From Nocardia sp. NRRL S-836 (lineage in GTDB: Bacteria; Actinomycetota; Actinomycetes; Mycobacteriales; Pseudonocardiaceae), in the NCBI RefSeq assembly GCF_001279525.1, contig NZ_LGDY01000001.1:365669-429668 (forward strand): a DNA stretch of 64,000 bases. Direction: 5' to 3'. The notes beneath the pieces are model-generated. The model searched no databases. It worked only from the letters and a program-made list of their open reading frames with translations, and was not told the origin of the DNA. The position numbers were made by a program, and so were the translations under genes. Positions 37,675 through 46,349 of this stretch are shown in pieces (positions within the stretch are counted from its first letter, which is position 1; every line of letters starts with the position of its first letter).

Positions 37675-38367
37675 ATGGAACCAGTCGTGATCATCCAGGA
37701 CGGTGCCGACCGCGACGAGGACGTGCAGCGGTGGGCCGCCGCTCACGCCCGGCTCGTCGGCGCCGGTCTCGAGGTCCACCGCCCGAAGGACGACTTCCGC
37801 GCCCAGCTCGTGGTCGTCGGCCATCGCGGTCCGGGCAGTTCGGCCCTCGGTCTGGGCGGTCACGTGCTGCCGCTGCTGGCCACCACGCACTGCGACACCG
37901 TCGTCGTGCGCGGCACGCCCGCGGCTCTCGACGCCGAGCACCGTCATGTCACCGCGCTGGTCAGCGGCGGGTCTGGCGATGGCCGGGTGCTGCGCCACGC
38001 CACCGACTTCGCCCGGCGACGTGGCGCACGGCTGCGGGTCCTGCACGCGGTGCCGCCGTCGCAGGTGCGCGGCGGGATCGAGGCGGACCACAGGTTCGTG
38101 CTCACCCGAGCCGCCGCGGCGCTCGGCGGGTTCGCCCACCGCGCGGTGCTGGTGCACGCGCACCCGCACGAGGCGATCGCCCGCTGCACCGACACCGACC
38201 TGATCGTCGTCGGTTCCGGGGACGCGCACCAGAGCGGTACCGTCACCAGAGCGGCTCTCCACCACGCGCCGTGCCCCGTTCTCGTGGTGCACCAACCGGT
38301 CCTGGAGGCGTTCCATGGCCACATCGCCGTCCCCACTCCTCGCCGACCGGTTCGCTCCCAGGCCTGA
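37675..38367 (+). CDS. Divergent universal-stress-like protein
   Basis: 230 residues from ATG 37675; no clear ribosome site. The N-terminal half is a shortened Usp fold lacking the first strand region (QLVVVGHRGPGSSALGLGGHVLPLLATTHCDTVVVRG). The C-terminal half is a second Usp-like fold (VTALVSGGSGDGRVLRHATDFARRRGARLRVLHAV ... LIVVGSGDAHQSGTVTRAALHHAPCPVLVVH). ATP-loop glycines are altered in both. The 3' end overlaps the next gene by 53 bp. Confidence 0.75.
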   Translation: MEPVVIIQDGADRDEDVQRWAAAHARLVGAGLEVHRPKDDFRAQLVVVGHRGPGSSALGLGGHVLPLLATTHCDTVVVRGTPAALDAEHRHVTALVSGGSGDGRVLRHATDFARRRGARLRVLHAVPPSQVRGGIEADHRFVLTRAAAALGGFAHRAVLVHAHPHEAIARCTDTDLIVVGSGDAHQSGTVTRAALHHAPCPVLVVHQPVLEAFHGHIAVPTPRRPVRSQA

Positions 38368-38917
38368 GTTCGGCCGCGCGGACCACCAGCTGGTCAACGC
38401 GGACCCCGCGATCACGTGGAAGTCCTTGCGGGAGCTGGATCTCACGCAGCTGCGCGGCGGTCTCGCCGCGATCGCCGTCTGGTTGCGCGACGTGCCAGAA
38501 CGGTGGCGGGCGCGCAGCCACGGCCCCGCGCGTGAGCGCACCAGGCTCACCTGGGGCGACCTCGACGCCGGCACGGACTGGATGATTCTCGGCGAGAACC
38601 CCGGCCGGGAGATCGCGCTCGGCGCAGTCGGCAAGTTCTGGCGTCCGGTCGTGAAGTGGGCCCCGTGCGAGCCGCGCAACTTCACGGACTTCAGCGAACC
38701 CGGCTACGGCAAGGTGGTCTGGTCGTTCACCGCGCACCCCTACGGCGAGCGCCGCACGCTGCTGTCTGCGGAGATCCGCGTGACGCTCACCGATCCGCGG
38801 GCCTGGCTGGACTTCCGCCGCTACTGGCGGGCCAGCACACCGGCGGTGTCGCTCATCAACCGGGCCGTTCTGCGCACGGTCAGGCACAACGCCGAGGCCG
38901 AGGTCGTCAAGAGCTGA
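38315..38917 (+). CDS. SRPBCC-like protein of unknown function
   Basis: 200 residues. The core WMILGENPGREIALGAVGKFWRPVVKW, FTDFSEPGYGKVVWSFTAHPYGERRTLLSAEIRVTLTDPRAWLDFRRYW is found in actinomycete proteins of the START/SRPBCC fold. No catalytic role is assigned. It overlaps the USP-like gene at its start, so it is translated from the same mRNA. Its stop overlaps that of the convergent flavodoxin remnant by 11 bp. Confidence 0.65.
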   Translation: MATSPSPLLADRFAPRPEFGRADHQLVNADPAITWKSLRELDLTQLRGGLAAIAVWLRDVPERWRARSHGPARERTRLTWGDLDAGTDWMILGENPGREIALGAVGKFWRPVVKWAPCEPRNFTDFSEPGYGKVVWSFTAHPYGERRTLLSAEIRVTLTDPRAWLDFRRYWRASTPAVSLINRAVLRTVRHNAEAEVVKS

Positions 38918-39386
38918 GCCGGCTGGCCGCGGCCACGCACTCGGCTCCCCACCTCCGCGCACGCTCGGCCTCCCCTTCGACCAACGGCCCCCGCGTGCCG
39001 TCGACGTAGAAGTGCTCTGCCTCCGTGAGCACGGGGAAACGGTCCCGCCGCAACCGGGTGAGCGCGGCACGAGCCGCTGAGCCGGGAAGCCTGGGGCGCT
39101 TGGCCTTCGTGTCGAACGCGGCGACCGACGGGCGCGCCTGACCCGTGCCGACCCGCTCCACCCACTCGCGCAATCCCGGACCCGCGGCGGCCGCCTCGTC
39201 GGCGCCCTGCTTGACGGCGTCGGCGCGCGTGCCCGGCCTGCTCATGCTGAACGCGTGCGTCGGACCACCGACCACGAGCAGCTCGACCTCGTCGTCCAGC
39301 CGCACGGGGGCCGACCCCACCTCGACGACCTCGACGGCCATCCCTCAACGGGCAGTGACGGGCTGCGGCCACGGCGCCGACGTTTC
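38907..39386 (-). pseudogene. Flavodoxin-domain protein lacking its FMN phosphate loop
   Basis: From ATG 39341 a 144-residue frame reads MAVEVVEVGSAP..ELLVVGGPTHAFSMSRPGTRADAVKQGA and a C-terminal half typical of actinomycete flavodoxin-like proteins. The first strand and phosphate loop (normally VVYESMFGNT..VA.A) are missing. Just upstream, in another frame, [15 protein letters not shown] looks like the decayed end of that segment, followed by a one-base frame change at GAGGGATGG. The lost 5' part borders the Dos-like site of xfp. Probably non-functional. Confidence 0.55.
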
Positions 39387-39415
39387 CCGACAGATCGTCA
39401 AGACCCGGCGTGGAC

Positions 39416-39429
39416 GGGACTTCAGGCCC
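39416..39429 (+). promoter_or_regulatory. Dos-box-like site GGGACTTCAGGCCC before xfp
   Basis: Twelve of 14 core matches, flanked by C and G to give CGGGACTTCAGGCCCG. It is centred about 90 bases before the xfp start. Confidence 0.55.
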
Positions 39430-39511
39430 GGCCGGTGCGGTCCCCGCGCCCTGTTCCCTGATCGATCCGGACGGCAACGTGGTGTGCACCAACCCGAGTG
39501 AGGAGCGCGAG

Positions 39512-41842
39512 ATGTCGAACGCCGACCTGTCGCTGGTCGACGCGTACTGGCGAGCCGCCAACTACCTGTCGGCCGGCCAGATCTACCTCATGGACAACCC
39601 GCTGCTGAGCGAACCGCTGGCACCGGAGCACATCAAGCCCCGCCTGCTGGGTCACTGGGGCACCACGCCCGGCCTGAACTTCATCTACGCGCACCTCAAC
39701 CGGGTCATCCGCCAGCGTGAGCTCGACGTGCTGTTCGTGACCGGTCCCGGGCACGGCGGGCCCGCGCTGCTGGCCAACACCTGGCTGGAGGGCACCTACA
39801 GCGAGACCTACCCGGACGTGCCGCGCGACGCCGACGGCATGCGCAAGCTGTTCCGGCAGTTCTCCTTCCCCGGTGGCGTGCCGAGCCACGTGGCGCCCGA
39901 GGTGCCCGGCTCGATCCACGAGGGTGGCGAGCTGGGCTATTCGCTGGCCCACGCGTTCGGCGCGGCGTTCGACAACCCGGACCTGATCGTGGCGTGCGTG
40001 GTCGGGGACGGCGAGGCCGAGACCGGGCCGCTGGCGACCAGCTGGCACGCGGGCAAGTTCCTCAACCCGCAACGCGACGGCGCGGTACTGCCGATCCTGC
40101 ACCTCAACGGCTACAAGATCGCCAACCCCAGCCTGCTCGCGCGGATCCCGCACGAGGAGCTGGACGCGTTGCTGCGCGGCTACGGCTACGCGCCGTTCTA
40201 CGTCGAGGGCCATGAGCCGGAGGCCATGCACGCCAGGATGGCGGAGGTGCTCGACCAGGTCGTGGACGAGATCCATCGGATCAAGGGTGCCACCGAGCGG
40301 CCCGTGTGGCCGATGATCGTGCTGCGCAGCCCCAAGGGCTGGACCGGTCCGTCCGAGGTGGACGGCAAGCCGGTCGAGAACACCTGGCGGGCGCACCAGG
40401 TTCCGCTGGCCGGTGTGCGCGACAACCCCGAGCACCTGCGGCAGCTGGAGGAGTGGCTGCGCGGCTACCGCCCGGCCGAGCTGTTCGACGAGCACGGGCA
40501 GCCGCGGCCGGAACTGGCCGCCTTGGCCCCGGAAGGCACCCGGCGGATGGGAGCCACGCCGCACGCCAACGGCGGGTTGCTGCTGCGGGAGCTGACCATG
40601 CCGGGCATCCGCGCGCACGCCGCCGACGTCGTCACGCACGGCACCACGCACTCCGAGCCGACCAGGGTGCTCGGCCGGATGCTCACTGACGTCATCAGGC
40701 TCAACGCCGGCGCCCGCAGCTTCCGGATCTTCGGGCCGGACGAGACCGCGTCCAACCGCCTCGACGCCGTGTACGACGTGACCGGCAAGCAGTGGCAGGC
40801 CGAGACCCTGCCGGTCGACGAGCACTTGGTGCACGACGGCCGCGTGGTGGAGGTGCTGTCCGAGCACCTGTGCCAGGGCATGCTGGAGGGCTACCTGCTC
40901 ACCGGCCGCCACGGGCTGTTCAACTGCTACGAGGCGTTCATCCACATCATCGACTCGATGTTCAACCAGCACGCCAAGTGGCTCAAGACGCACAAGAGGC
41001 TGGAGTGGCGCCGGCCGGTGGCGTCGCTGAACTACCTGCTCAGCTCGCACGTGTGGCGCCAGGACCACAACGGCTTCTCGCACCAGGACCCCGGTTTCAT
41101 CGACCACGTCATGAACAAGAAGGCCGAGGTCGTCCGCGTCTACCTGCCGCCGGACACCAACACGCTGCTCTCGGTCGCCGACCACTGCCTGCGCAGCAAG
41201 GACTACGTCAACGTCATCGTGGCGGGCAAGAACGAGACGCCCGACTGGCTCTCGATCGACGAGGCCGAGCTGCACTGCGCGCGCGGCGCGGGCATCTGGG
41301 AGTGGGCCAGCACGGACGACGGCGTGGAGGAACCGGAGGTGGTGCTGGCGTGCGCGGGCGACGCGCCCACCGTCGAGGTGCTGGCCGCGGCGAAGCTGCT
41401 GCGCGAGCACCTGCCGTCGCTGCGGGTGCGGGTGGTCAACGTGGTGGACCTGATGCGGCTGCAGCCCGACACCGAGCACCCGCACGGCATGCCCGACCGC
41501 GAGTTCGACGCGCTGTTCACCGCCGACAAGCCGGTGATCTTCGCCTACCACGGCTACCCGTGGCTGATCCACCGCCTGACCTACCGGCGCACCAACCACC
41601 GCAACCTGCACGTCCGCGGCTACAAAGAAGAAGGCACCACCACCACGCCGTTCGACATGCTCGTGCTCAACGACATGGACCGCTACCGGCTCGTCATCGA
41701 CGTGATCGACCGGGTCGAAGGACTCGGCCCGAAGGCGGCCCGGCTGCGGCAGCTCATGCAGGACCAGCGCACCCGCCACCACCACTGGATCCGCGAGCAC
41801 GGCGAGGACCTGCCCGAGATCCGCGACTGGACCTGGCAGTGA
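39512..41842 (+). CDS. xfp: Xylulose-5-phosphate/fructose-6-phosphate phosphoketolase
   Basis: 776 residues from ATG 39512 (GGAG seven bases upstream). The thiamine-diphosphate enzyme splits xylulose-5-P or fructose-6-P with phosphate into acetyl-phosphate and an aldose phosphate. Motifs: [43 protein letters not shown]-binding [24 protein letters not shown], and the C-terminal [17 protein letters not shown]. Full length for the family. The stop overlaps the ackA start (GTGA), giving a two-gene route from sugar phosphate to acetate and ATP. Confidence 0.95.
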   Translation: MSNADLSLVDAYWRAANYLSAGQIYLMDNPLLSEPLAPEHIKPRLLGHWGTTPGLNFIYAHLNRVIRQRELDVLFVTGPGHGGPALLANTWLEGTYSETYPDVPRDADGMRKLFRQFSFPGGVPSHVAPEVPGSIHEGGELGYSLAHAFGAAFDNPDLIVACVVGDGEAETGPLATSWHAGKFLNPQRDGAVLPILHLNGYKIANPSLLARIPHEELDALLRGYGYAPFYVEGHEPEAMHARMAEVLDQVVDEIHRIKGATERPVWPMIVLRSPKGWTGPSEVDGKPVENTWRAHQVPLAGVRDNPEHLRQLEEWLRGYRPAELFDEHGQPRPELAALAPEGTRRMGATPHANGGLLLRELTMPGIRAHAADVVTHGTTHSEPTRVLGRMLTDVIRLNAGARSFRIFGPDETASNRLDAVYDVTGKQWQAETLPVDEHLVHDGRVVEVLSEHLCQGMLEGYLLTGRHGLFNCYEAFIHIIDSMFNQHAKWLKTHKRLEWRRPVASLNYLLSSHVWRQDHNGFSHQDPGFIDHVMNKKAEVVRVYLPPDTNTLLSVADHCLRSKDYVNVIVAGKNETPDWLSIDEAELHCARGAGIWEWASTDDGVEEPEVVLACAGDAPTVEVLAAAKLLREHLPSLRVRVVNVVDLMRLQPDTEHPHGMPDREFDALFTADKPVIFAYHGYPWLIHRLTYRRTNHRNLHVRGYKEEGTTTTPFDMLVLNDMDRYRLVIDVIDRVEGLGPKAARLRQLMQDQRTRHHHWIREHGEDLPEIRDWTWQ

Positions 41843-42936
41843 ACGTCCTCGTCGTCAACGCCGGCTCCTCCAGCCTGAAGCTCCGCGTCCTCGGCGAGGA
41901 CGACACCGTTCTCGCCGAGACGCAGGTCGAACGCTGGTCCGGCGGCGACGAGACCGGTCCGCTGGAGGACTTCCTGGCCGCCGCGCCGGCCGTGGACGCG
42001 GTCGGGCACCGCGTCGTGCACGGCGGTCCGGAGTTCACCGGTGCAACCGCGATCGACGACGACGTGCGCACCCGGATCGAGGCGCTCACCGGCCTGGCAC
42101 CGCTGCACCAGCCCCGTGCGCTCGCCGGTGTCGACGCGGCCCGGCAGCTGTTGCCCGGCGTGCCGCAGGTCGCCTGCTTCGACACGGCCTTCCACTCCAC
42201 GATGCCGGCCGCGGCGACGACCTACGCGGTGCCGGCCGCGTGGCGGCGCAAGTGGGACCTGCGCCGGTACGGGTTCCACGGCCTGTCACACGCCTACGCC
42301 TCCCGCCACGCCGCCGAGCTGGCGGGCCTGCCCGGCGCCCGCGTGGTGAGCTGCCACCTCGGTTCCGGGGCGTCGCTCGCGGCGGTCGCGGACGGCCGGT
42401 CGGTCGACACGACGATGGGCTTCACCCCGCTGGCGGGCCTGGTGATGGCCACCCGCAGCGGGGACGTCGACCCAGGCCTGCTGGTGTGGCTGCAACGGGC
42501 CGGACTGCCTCTGGACGACCTGGAGGAGGGCCTGGAGCACCACTCCGGTCTGGCGGGGCTGTCCGAGGTCGGCGGCGACCTGCGGGACGTGCGCAAGGCC
42601 GCGGCGAACGGCGACGAGCACGCCGTCCTGGCACTGCGGGTGTACGGGCTCCGGCTCCGGCAGGGCATCGCCGCGATGACCGCGTCGCTGGGCGGCCTCG
42701 ACCTGCTCGTGTTCACCGGCGGCGTGGGCGAGCACGACGCCGAACTGCGGGCCGACACGGCTGCCGGGCTGGCGTTCCTCGGTGTCGACCTCGACGCCGA
42801 GCGCAACACCGGCGCCGACAGCAGGATCAGCACCGACGGCTCGGCGGTGGCGGTGTGGGTCGTCGAGGCACGGGAAGACGTCGAGATCGCCGCGCAGACC
42901 CGTGCGCTGCTGAACGCACCGGACCGGAAGCCATGA
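41839..42936 (+). CDS. ackA: Acetate kinase
   Basis: 365 residues from GTG 41839. [17 protein letters not shown] opens the ASKHA fold; [52 protein letters not shown] and [14 protein letters not shown] follow. It turns acetyl-phosphate from Xfp plus ADP into acetate and ATP. Somewhat shorter than the usual 400 residues, mainly in the N-terminal loop region. Confidence 0.95.
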   Translation: MNVLVVNAGSSSLKLRVLGEDDTVLAETQVERWSGGDETGPLEDFLAAAPAVDAVGHRVVHGGPEFTGATAIDDDVRTRIEALTGLAPLHQPRALAGVDAARQLLPGVPQVACFDTAFHSTMPAAATTYAVPAAWRRKWDLRRYGFHGLSHAYASRHAAELAGLPGARVVSCHLGSGASLAAVADGRSVDTTMGFTPLAGLVMATRSGDVDPGLLVWLQRAGLPLDDLEEGLEHHSGLAGLSEVGGDLRDVRKAAANGDEHAVLALRVYGLRLRQGIAAMTASLGGLDLLVFTGGVGEHDAELRADTAAGLAFLGVDLDAERNTGADSRISTDGSAVAVWVVEAREDVEIAAQTRALLNAPDRKP

Positions 42937-42978
42937 CAGCCGGCGGTCGTGGCGGGACCTGCGCGGCACTGGTTTCCG

Positions 42979-42992
42979 AGGACCTTGGTCTC
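42979..42992 (+). promoter_or_regulatory. Weak Dos-box-like site AGGACCTTGGTCTC
   Basis: Ten of 14 core matches but good self-complementarity (GAGGACC / GGTCTC). It lies 36 bases before the membrane-protein gene at 43028. Confidence 0.4.
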
Positions 42993-43027
42993 TGCCCCCC
43001 GAGCCGCTGACAGCGCAACGTTGAGTT

Positions 43028-43873
43028 ATGAGCGCACTCAAGGGCATCAGGGCGAGCAGTCCGTTGCGGGCGCGGTGGACGACCGGCGTCACGTGGCTGC
43101 TGGCACCCGTCCTGACGGCTGCGACGCTGTACGGGCTGTTCTCCGACCGCGCGTACCGGCTGGAGCGCACGGTGCACCTCGAGTCGATGGCGCAGGACGT
43201 CCTGACCCTGCTGGTCGTCCCCGTCCTCGTCTGGGCGGCCCGCCGCAGCCGGGCGGGATCGGTACGAGGGCACCTGCTGTGGCTCGGGCTGCTCGGCTAC
43301 ATCGCGTACACGTACCTCATCTACGCCTTCGGTGTCCCGCACAACTCCGCGTTCCTGCTCTACGTCGCGGCGCTGAGCCTCTCGATCGCCGCGCTCGTGG
43401 ACGGCATCGCGCGGATCGACGTGCGGCGAGTCCCCCTCGCCGCGCACGCCGGTGTCGGCTGGTTTCTGATGGTGGTCGGCCTCGCCTTCGCGGGCCTGTG
43501 GCTCTCCGACCTCGTGCCGACGGTCGGCGGCGGGTTGCCGGACACGCTCAACGTGGGTGAGCTGCCGTACCCGGTCTACGTCGCCGACCTCGCCATCGCG
43601 CTTCCCGCGATCGTCGCCACCGGTGTCGCGCTGGTCCGCGGCCACGTGGCCGCGCCCGTGCTCGGGGCCGTCGTCCTGGTCAAGGTGCTGACGATGGGGC
43701 TCGCGATCTGGGCGATGGCGATCACCCTGCTCCTCGGCGGGCTCCAGCCCGACTGGCCGGTCGCGGGGCTGTTCGCCGTGATGATCGCCGTGTGCGTGAC
43801 CGTGCTGCGGCGCGGCGCCCAGGAACTCGCGGCACCCGTTCCCGGATGGCTTCGTCCGAGCATCTGGAGCTGA
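43028..43873 (+). CDS. Polytopic membrane protein of unknown function
   Basis: 281 residues with seven to eight predicted membrane segments and few charged loops (ERTVHLESMAQDVLTLLVVPVLVW, LLGYIAYTYLIYAFGVPHNSAFLLYVAALSLSIAAL). I do not recognise the family. Its place after ackA and behind a Dos-like site makes it a candidate member of the same stress regulon. Confidence 0.7.
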   Translation: MSALKGIRASSPLRARWTTGVTWLLAPVLTAATLYGLFSDRAYRLERTVHLESMAQDVLTLLVVPVLVWAARRSRAGSVRGHLLWLGLLGYIAYTYLIYAFGVPHNSAFLLYVAALSLSIAALVDGIARIDVRRVPLAAHAGVGWFLMVVGLAFAGLWLSDLVPTVGGGLPDTLNVGELPYPVYVADLAIALPAIVATGVALVRGHVAAPVLGAVVLVKVLTMGLAIWAMAITLLLGGLQPDWPVAGLFAVMIAVCVTVLRRGAQELAAPVPGWLRPSIWS

Positions 43874-43896
43874 CCGGGTGGCGAGGAGGAGTCGAC

Positions 43897-44275
43897 GTGG
43901 TCGAAACCCTGCTCGCCGACCGCGTCCGGACCGTTCCGCGGCTGCGCCGACGACTGGTCGGGACACCGTTCGGGGGTGGCCATCCCGTCTGGGTCGACGA
44001 CGCCGGCTTCGACATCACCCGGCACGTGCACCGGGTGGTCTGCCCGCCCCCGGCGACGAGGCGGCACCGCTGGACGTCGACTCCACGCTGGTGGTCCGCG
44101 GCCGTCTCCCGGCTGCACACCGCCGCGCACCGCTGCGGGGGCACGGTCGACGACGCCACGTCCTCGGCGACCGGAGCGTGCACGAACCGCTGCACGAGCA
44201 ACGACCGCCGGCCCGCGTCCTGCCGGCTGCAGAACGTCCGCCGGACACAGCGGTCCCAGTCGGCACCGGCGTAGG
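43897..44275 (+). pseudogene. Remnant of a wax ester synthase / diacylglycerol acyltransferase (WS/DGAT)
   Basis: From GTG 43897 (AGGAGGAG upstream) the frame reads VETLLADRVRTVPRLRRRLVG, then GGHPVWVDDAGFDITRHVHRVVCPPP, an unmistakable WS/DGAT N-terminal region. Frame changes follow (GDEAAPL in the next frame, then SRLHTAAHRCGGTVDD back in the first, equal to the L..AH..G.TVNDV motif). The HHxxxDG active site and about two thirds of the gene are gone. Mycobacterial tgs1 is a strongly DosR-induced gene, so its decayed relative here fits the island. Confidence 0.6.
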
Positions 44276-44324
44276 GCTGGAGGCGAAACGTGCGGAGTCC
44301 CCCGAACCTACCGCTCCCAGCGGC

Positions 44325-44696
44325 TCACCCCTGATCGTGCACGGTCACGGCGTACCCGTCCGGGTCGGCGAACGTGAACGTGCGCCCGAAGGGCCCGTCG
44401 ACCGGGGCACCGACGATGGTCACCCCGGCGGCCGCGAGGTCGTCGTGCACCGACTGGGCGTCCTCGGCGGCGAGCCACAGCGCGATTCCCGCACCCGGAC
44501 GGGGCGAGACGGAGTCGAGATCCACGCCCGGCAGCGGCGTCCGGACGGCGAAGGGCACCGGGGTGGTCGCGAACACCACCGCTCCCGGAGGGCTGACCGC
44601 GGCACGCCGCAGGCCGAGCCGGGTCTCGTAGAACTCGGCGGCGACTTCGAGATCACGCACCTGCAGTGCGATGAAGTCGGGTCCGGTGACGGTCAT
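44325..44696 (-). CDS. VOC-family (glyoxalase-like) protein
   Basis: 123 residues, one vicinal-oxygen-chelate module pair: FIALQVRDLEVAAEFYETRLGLRR and GRTFTFADPDGYAVTVHDQ. It is divergent from a MarR gene across a 59-bp region with two palindromes, so it is probably its target. The substrate is unknown. Confidence 0.85.
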   Translation of the reverse strand: MTVTGPDFIALQVRDLEVAAEFYETRLGLRRAAVSPPGAVVFATTPVPFAVRTPLPGVDLDSVSPRPGAGIALWLAAEDAQSVHDDLAAAGVTIVGAPVDGPFGRTFTFADPDGYAVTVHDQG

Positions 44697-44712
44697 GGCT
44701 CTCCTCGGTTCG

Positions 44713-44730
44713 ATGTCAGGTTCCTGACAT
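44713..44730. promoter_or_regulatory. MarR operator 1, perfect palindrome ATGTCAGGTTCCTGACAT arms
   Basis: Eight-base arms (ATGTCAGG and CCTGACAT) around TT. Located between the divergent VOC and marR genes. Confidence 0.75.
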
Positions 44731-44739
44731 CCACAGACT

Positions 44740-44757
44740 ATGTCAGGATGCTGACAT
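44740..44757. promoter_or_regulatory. MarR operator 2, overlapping the marR start codon
   Basis: ATGTCAGGATGCTGACAT has the same arms with one mismatch and lies 27 bp from operator 1. It runs into the ATG at 44756, so a bound repressor would block its own transcription start. The marR mRNA may be leaderless or nearly so. Confidence 0.7.
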
Positions 44758-45208
44758 GACGCAACGGGTGGGCGATCTCGGCCTGTCGGTCGGCTACGCG
44801 CTCAAACAGGCCGCCGCCGCACTGCGCACGGCGATGGACGCGGAACTGAGGCCGCTGGGACTGTCCGTGCCGCAGTACGCCTGCCTCGAACTGCTCGGCC
44901 AGCGACCGGGCCTGTCCGCGGCCGAGCTGGCCCGTGGCGCGTTCGTCACCCGCCAGTCGATGCACGCGGTCCTGCTCGGCCTCGAAGAACGCGGCCTGCT
45001 CACACGCGCACCGGCGGCACCACAGGGCCGCGCCCTGCCGACCGAGCTCACCGAGGCGGGGCAACGGGTTCTGGCCCAGGCCAGCGAAACCGTCGCCGCC
45101 ATCGAACGGCGCATGACCGACGCCCTGTCCCCCGCCGGCCGGGAACGACTGCGCGCGGACCTTTCAGCCTGTGTGGACGCGCTCAGCCGCCCGCAGCCGC
45201 CGACCTGA
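44756..45208 (+). CDS. MarR-family transcriptional regulator
   Basis: 150 residues: winged helix with LSVPQYACLELLGQRPGLSAAELARGAFVTRQSMHAVLLGLEERGLLTR. The start codon lies inside an operator-like palindrome. It likely represses itself and the divergent VOC gene and is released by a small ligand. Confidence 0.88.
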   Translation: MTQRVGDLGLSVGYALKQAAAALRTAMDAELRPLGLSVPQYACLELLGQRPGLSAAELARGAFVTRQSMHAVLLGLEERGLLTRAPAAPQGRALPTELTEAGQRVLAQASETVAAIERRMTDALSPAGRERLRADLSACVDALSRPQPPT

Positions 45209-45247
45209 CCGCGGTTGGTCAGGCCTGTGCGTCGACCACCGGAACGC

Positions 45248-46101
45248 TCACGCGCCGACTTTCTCGCAGTGCACGGTGCGTTCGATCTCCGAGATCGGCA
45301 GTTCGCGACCGGACGGCTGCACGTAACGGGCGTGGAACTCCCGCGGGCCGAGCTGCTCGGTCGGCCGCCACCCGTACGGTGCGAGGAACTCCGCTACCTC
45401 GTCCGGCATCAGGCCGAACTTCCACATGCGCCGCTTCGTCACGAACTCGCGGTGGCCCGCCTCGGCTCCGAACATCGCGGTGCCGTCGAGGAAGTCCTTG
45501 CGCACGAAGGTGAACACCAGCTCGCTGCCCGCCGGCGCGTGGGACAGGAAGTCGAAGGTGGCGCGAACGGCGTCCTCGGTCAGGTACTGGGTGACCGCCT
45601 CCCACACGAAGAACACCGGTTCGTCGCCGCGATACCCGTTCTGCGCCAGCGCATCCGCCAGGGTCTGTTCCTCGAAGTCCACCGGCACCAACGTCAGCCC
45701 GGCGGGCACCGACCCGAACAGCGCGAGCAGCCGTTCCCGCTTGACCGCCACGTTCGCGGGCAGGTCGACCTCGAACACCCGGCCCTGCCACCGCCCGCAC
45801 CCGCGGGTGTCGAAGCCGGCGCCGAGCACGACCGCCGTCCGCGCCCCGGTGGCGGCCAGGCGGTCGTCGATGTAGCGCTTGCGGCACAACATGCCGCCCA
45901 CAGGCCGGGGATCTTCTTCTCCGTCGCGGAGAACAGGGCGTTGCGCACCGGCCGCCAGCGCGCGGCCGCCACGGCGAGCCGCCCGGACGCGGGCAGGATC
46001 CGAGCCGCGAACTCGTCGCGCACCAGCGGGTGTGCCTCGAACTGGTCCACGGCGGTGATGACCATCGGCCCCACGGCCGTACCGGTGACAGCGGTGTCCA
46101 C
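45248..46101 (-). pseudogene. Class I SAM-dependent methyltransferase (LCMT/TIGR00027 type), frameshifted
   Basis: From GTG 46101 (GAGGAG six bases upstream) the frame reads MDTAVTGTAVGPMVITAVDQFEAHPLVRDEF and on to ATEKKIPGLWA. At about 45895 it breaks; the following frame continues MLCRKRYIDDRLAATGARTAVVLGAGFDTRGCGR, the SAM-binding region, to the stop at 45248. One missing G (GGCGG instead of GGCGGG) restores a 284-residue enzyme. It may be a sequencing error. Confidence 0.7.
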
Positions 46102-46349
46102 GAAGACTCCTCGAAGTAGGCATCGCCCAGCACACACCGACCAGGCTTCCCCCGTACACCCGTCGAGGAGTCTACAACCACGGCACGCCCCGTCGAGGCC
46201 GCTGTCGGCTGAGCGGTGCGAAGACGTCGAACACTTCTGGCTGAACCGAGCGGCAATCGCGTCCTCACGCGACCTGGGACTGCAAGAATTGACAGCAGGT
46301 GGCTGCGCGGCCATTCCTCTCCCACTGATCGACGTTCCTGGAGACTCGC

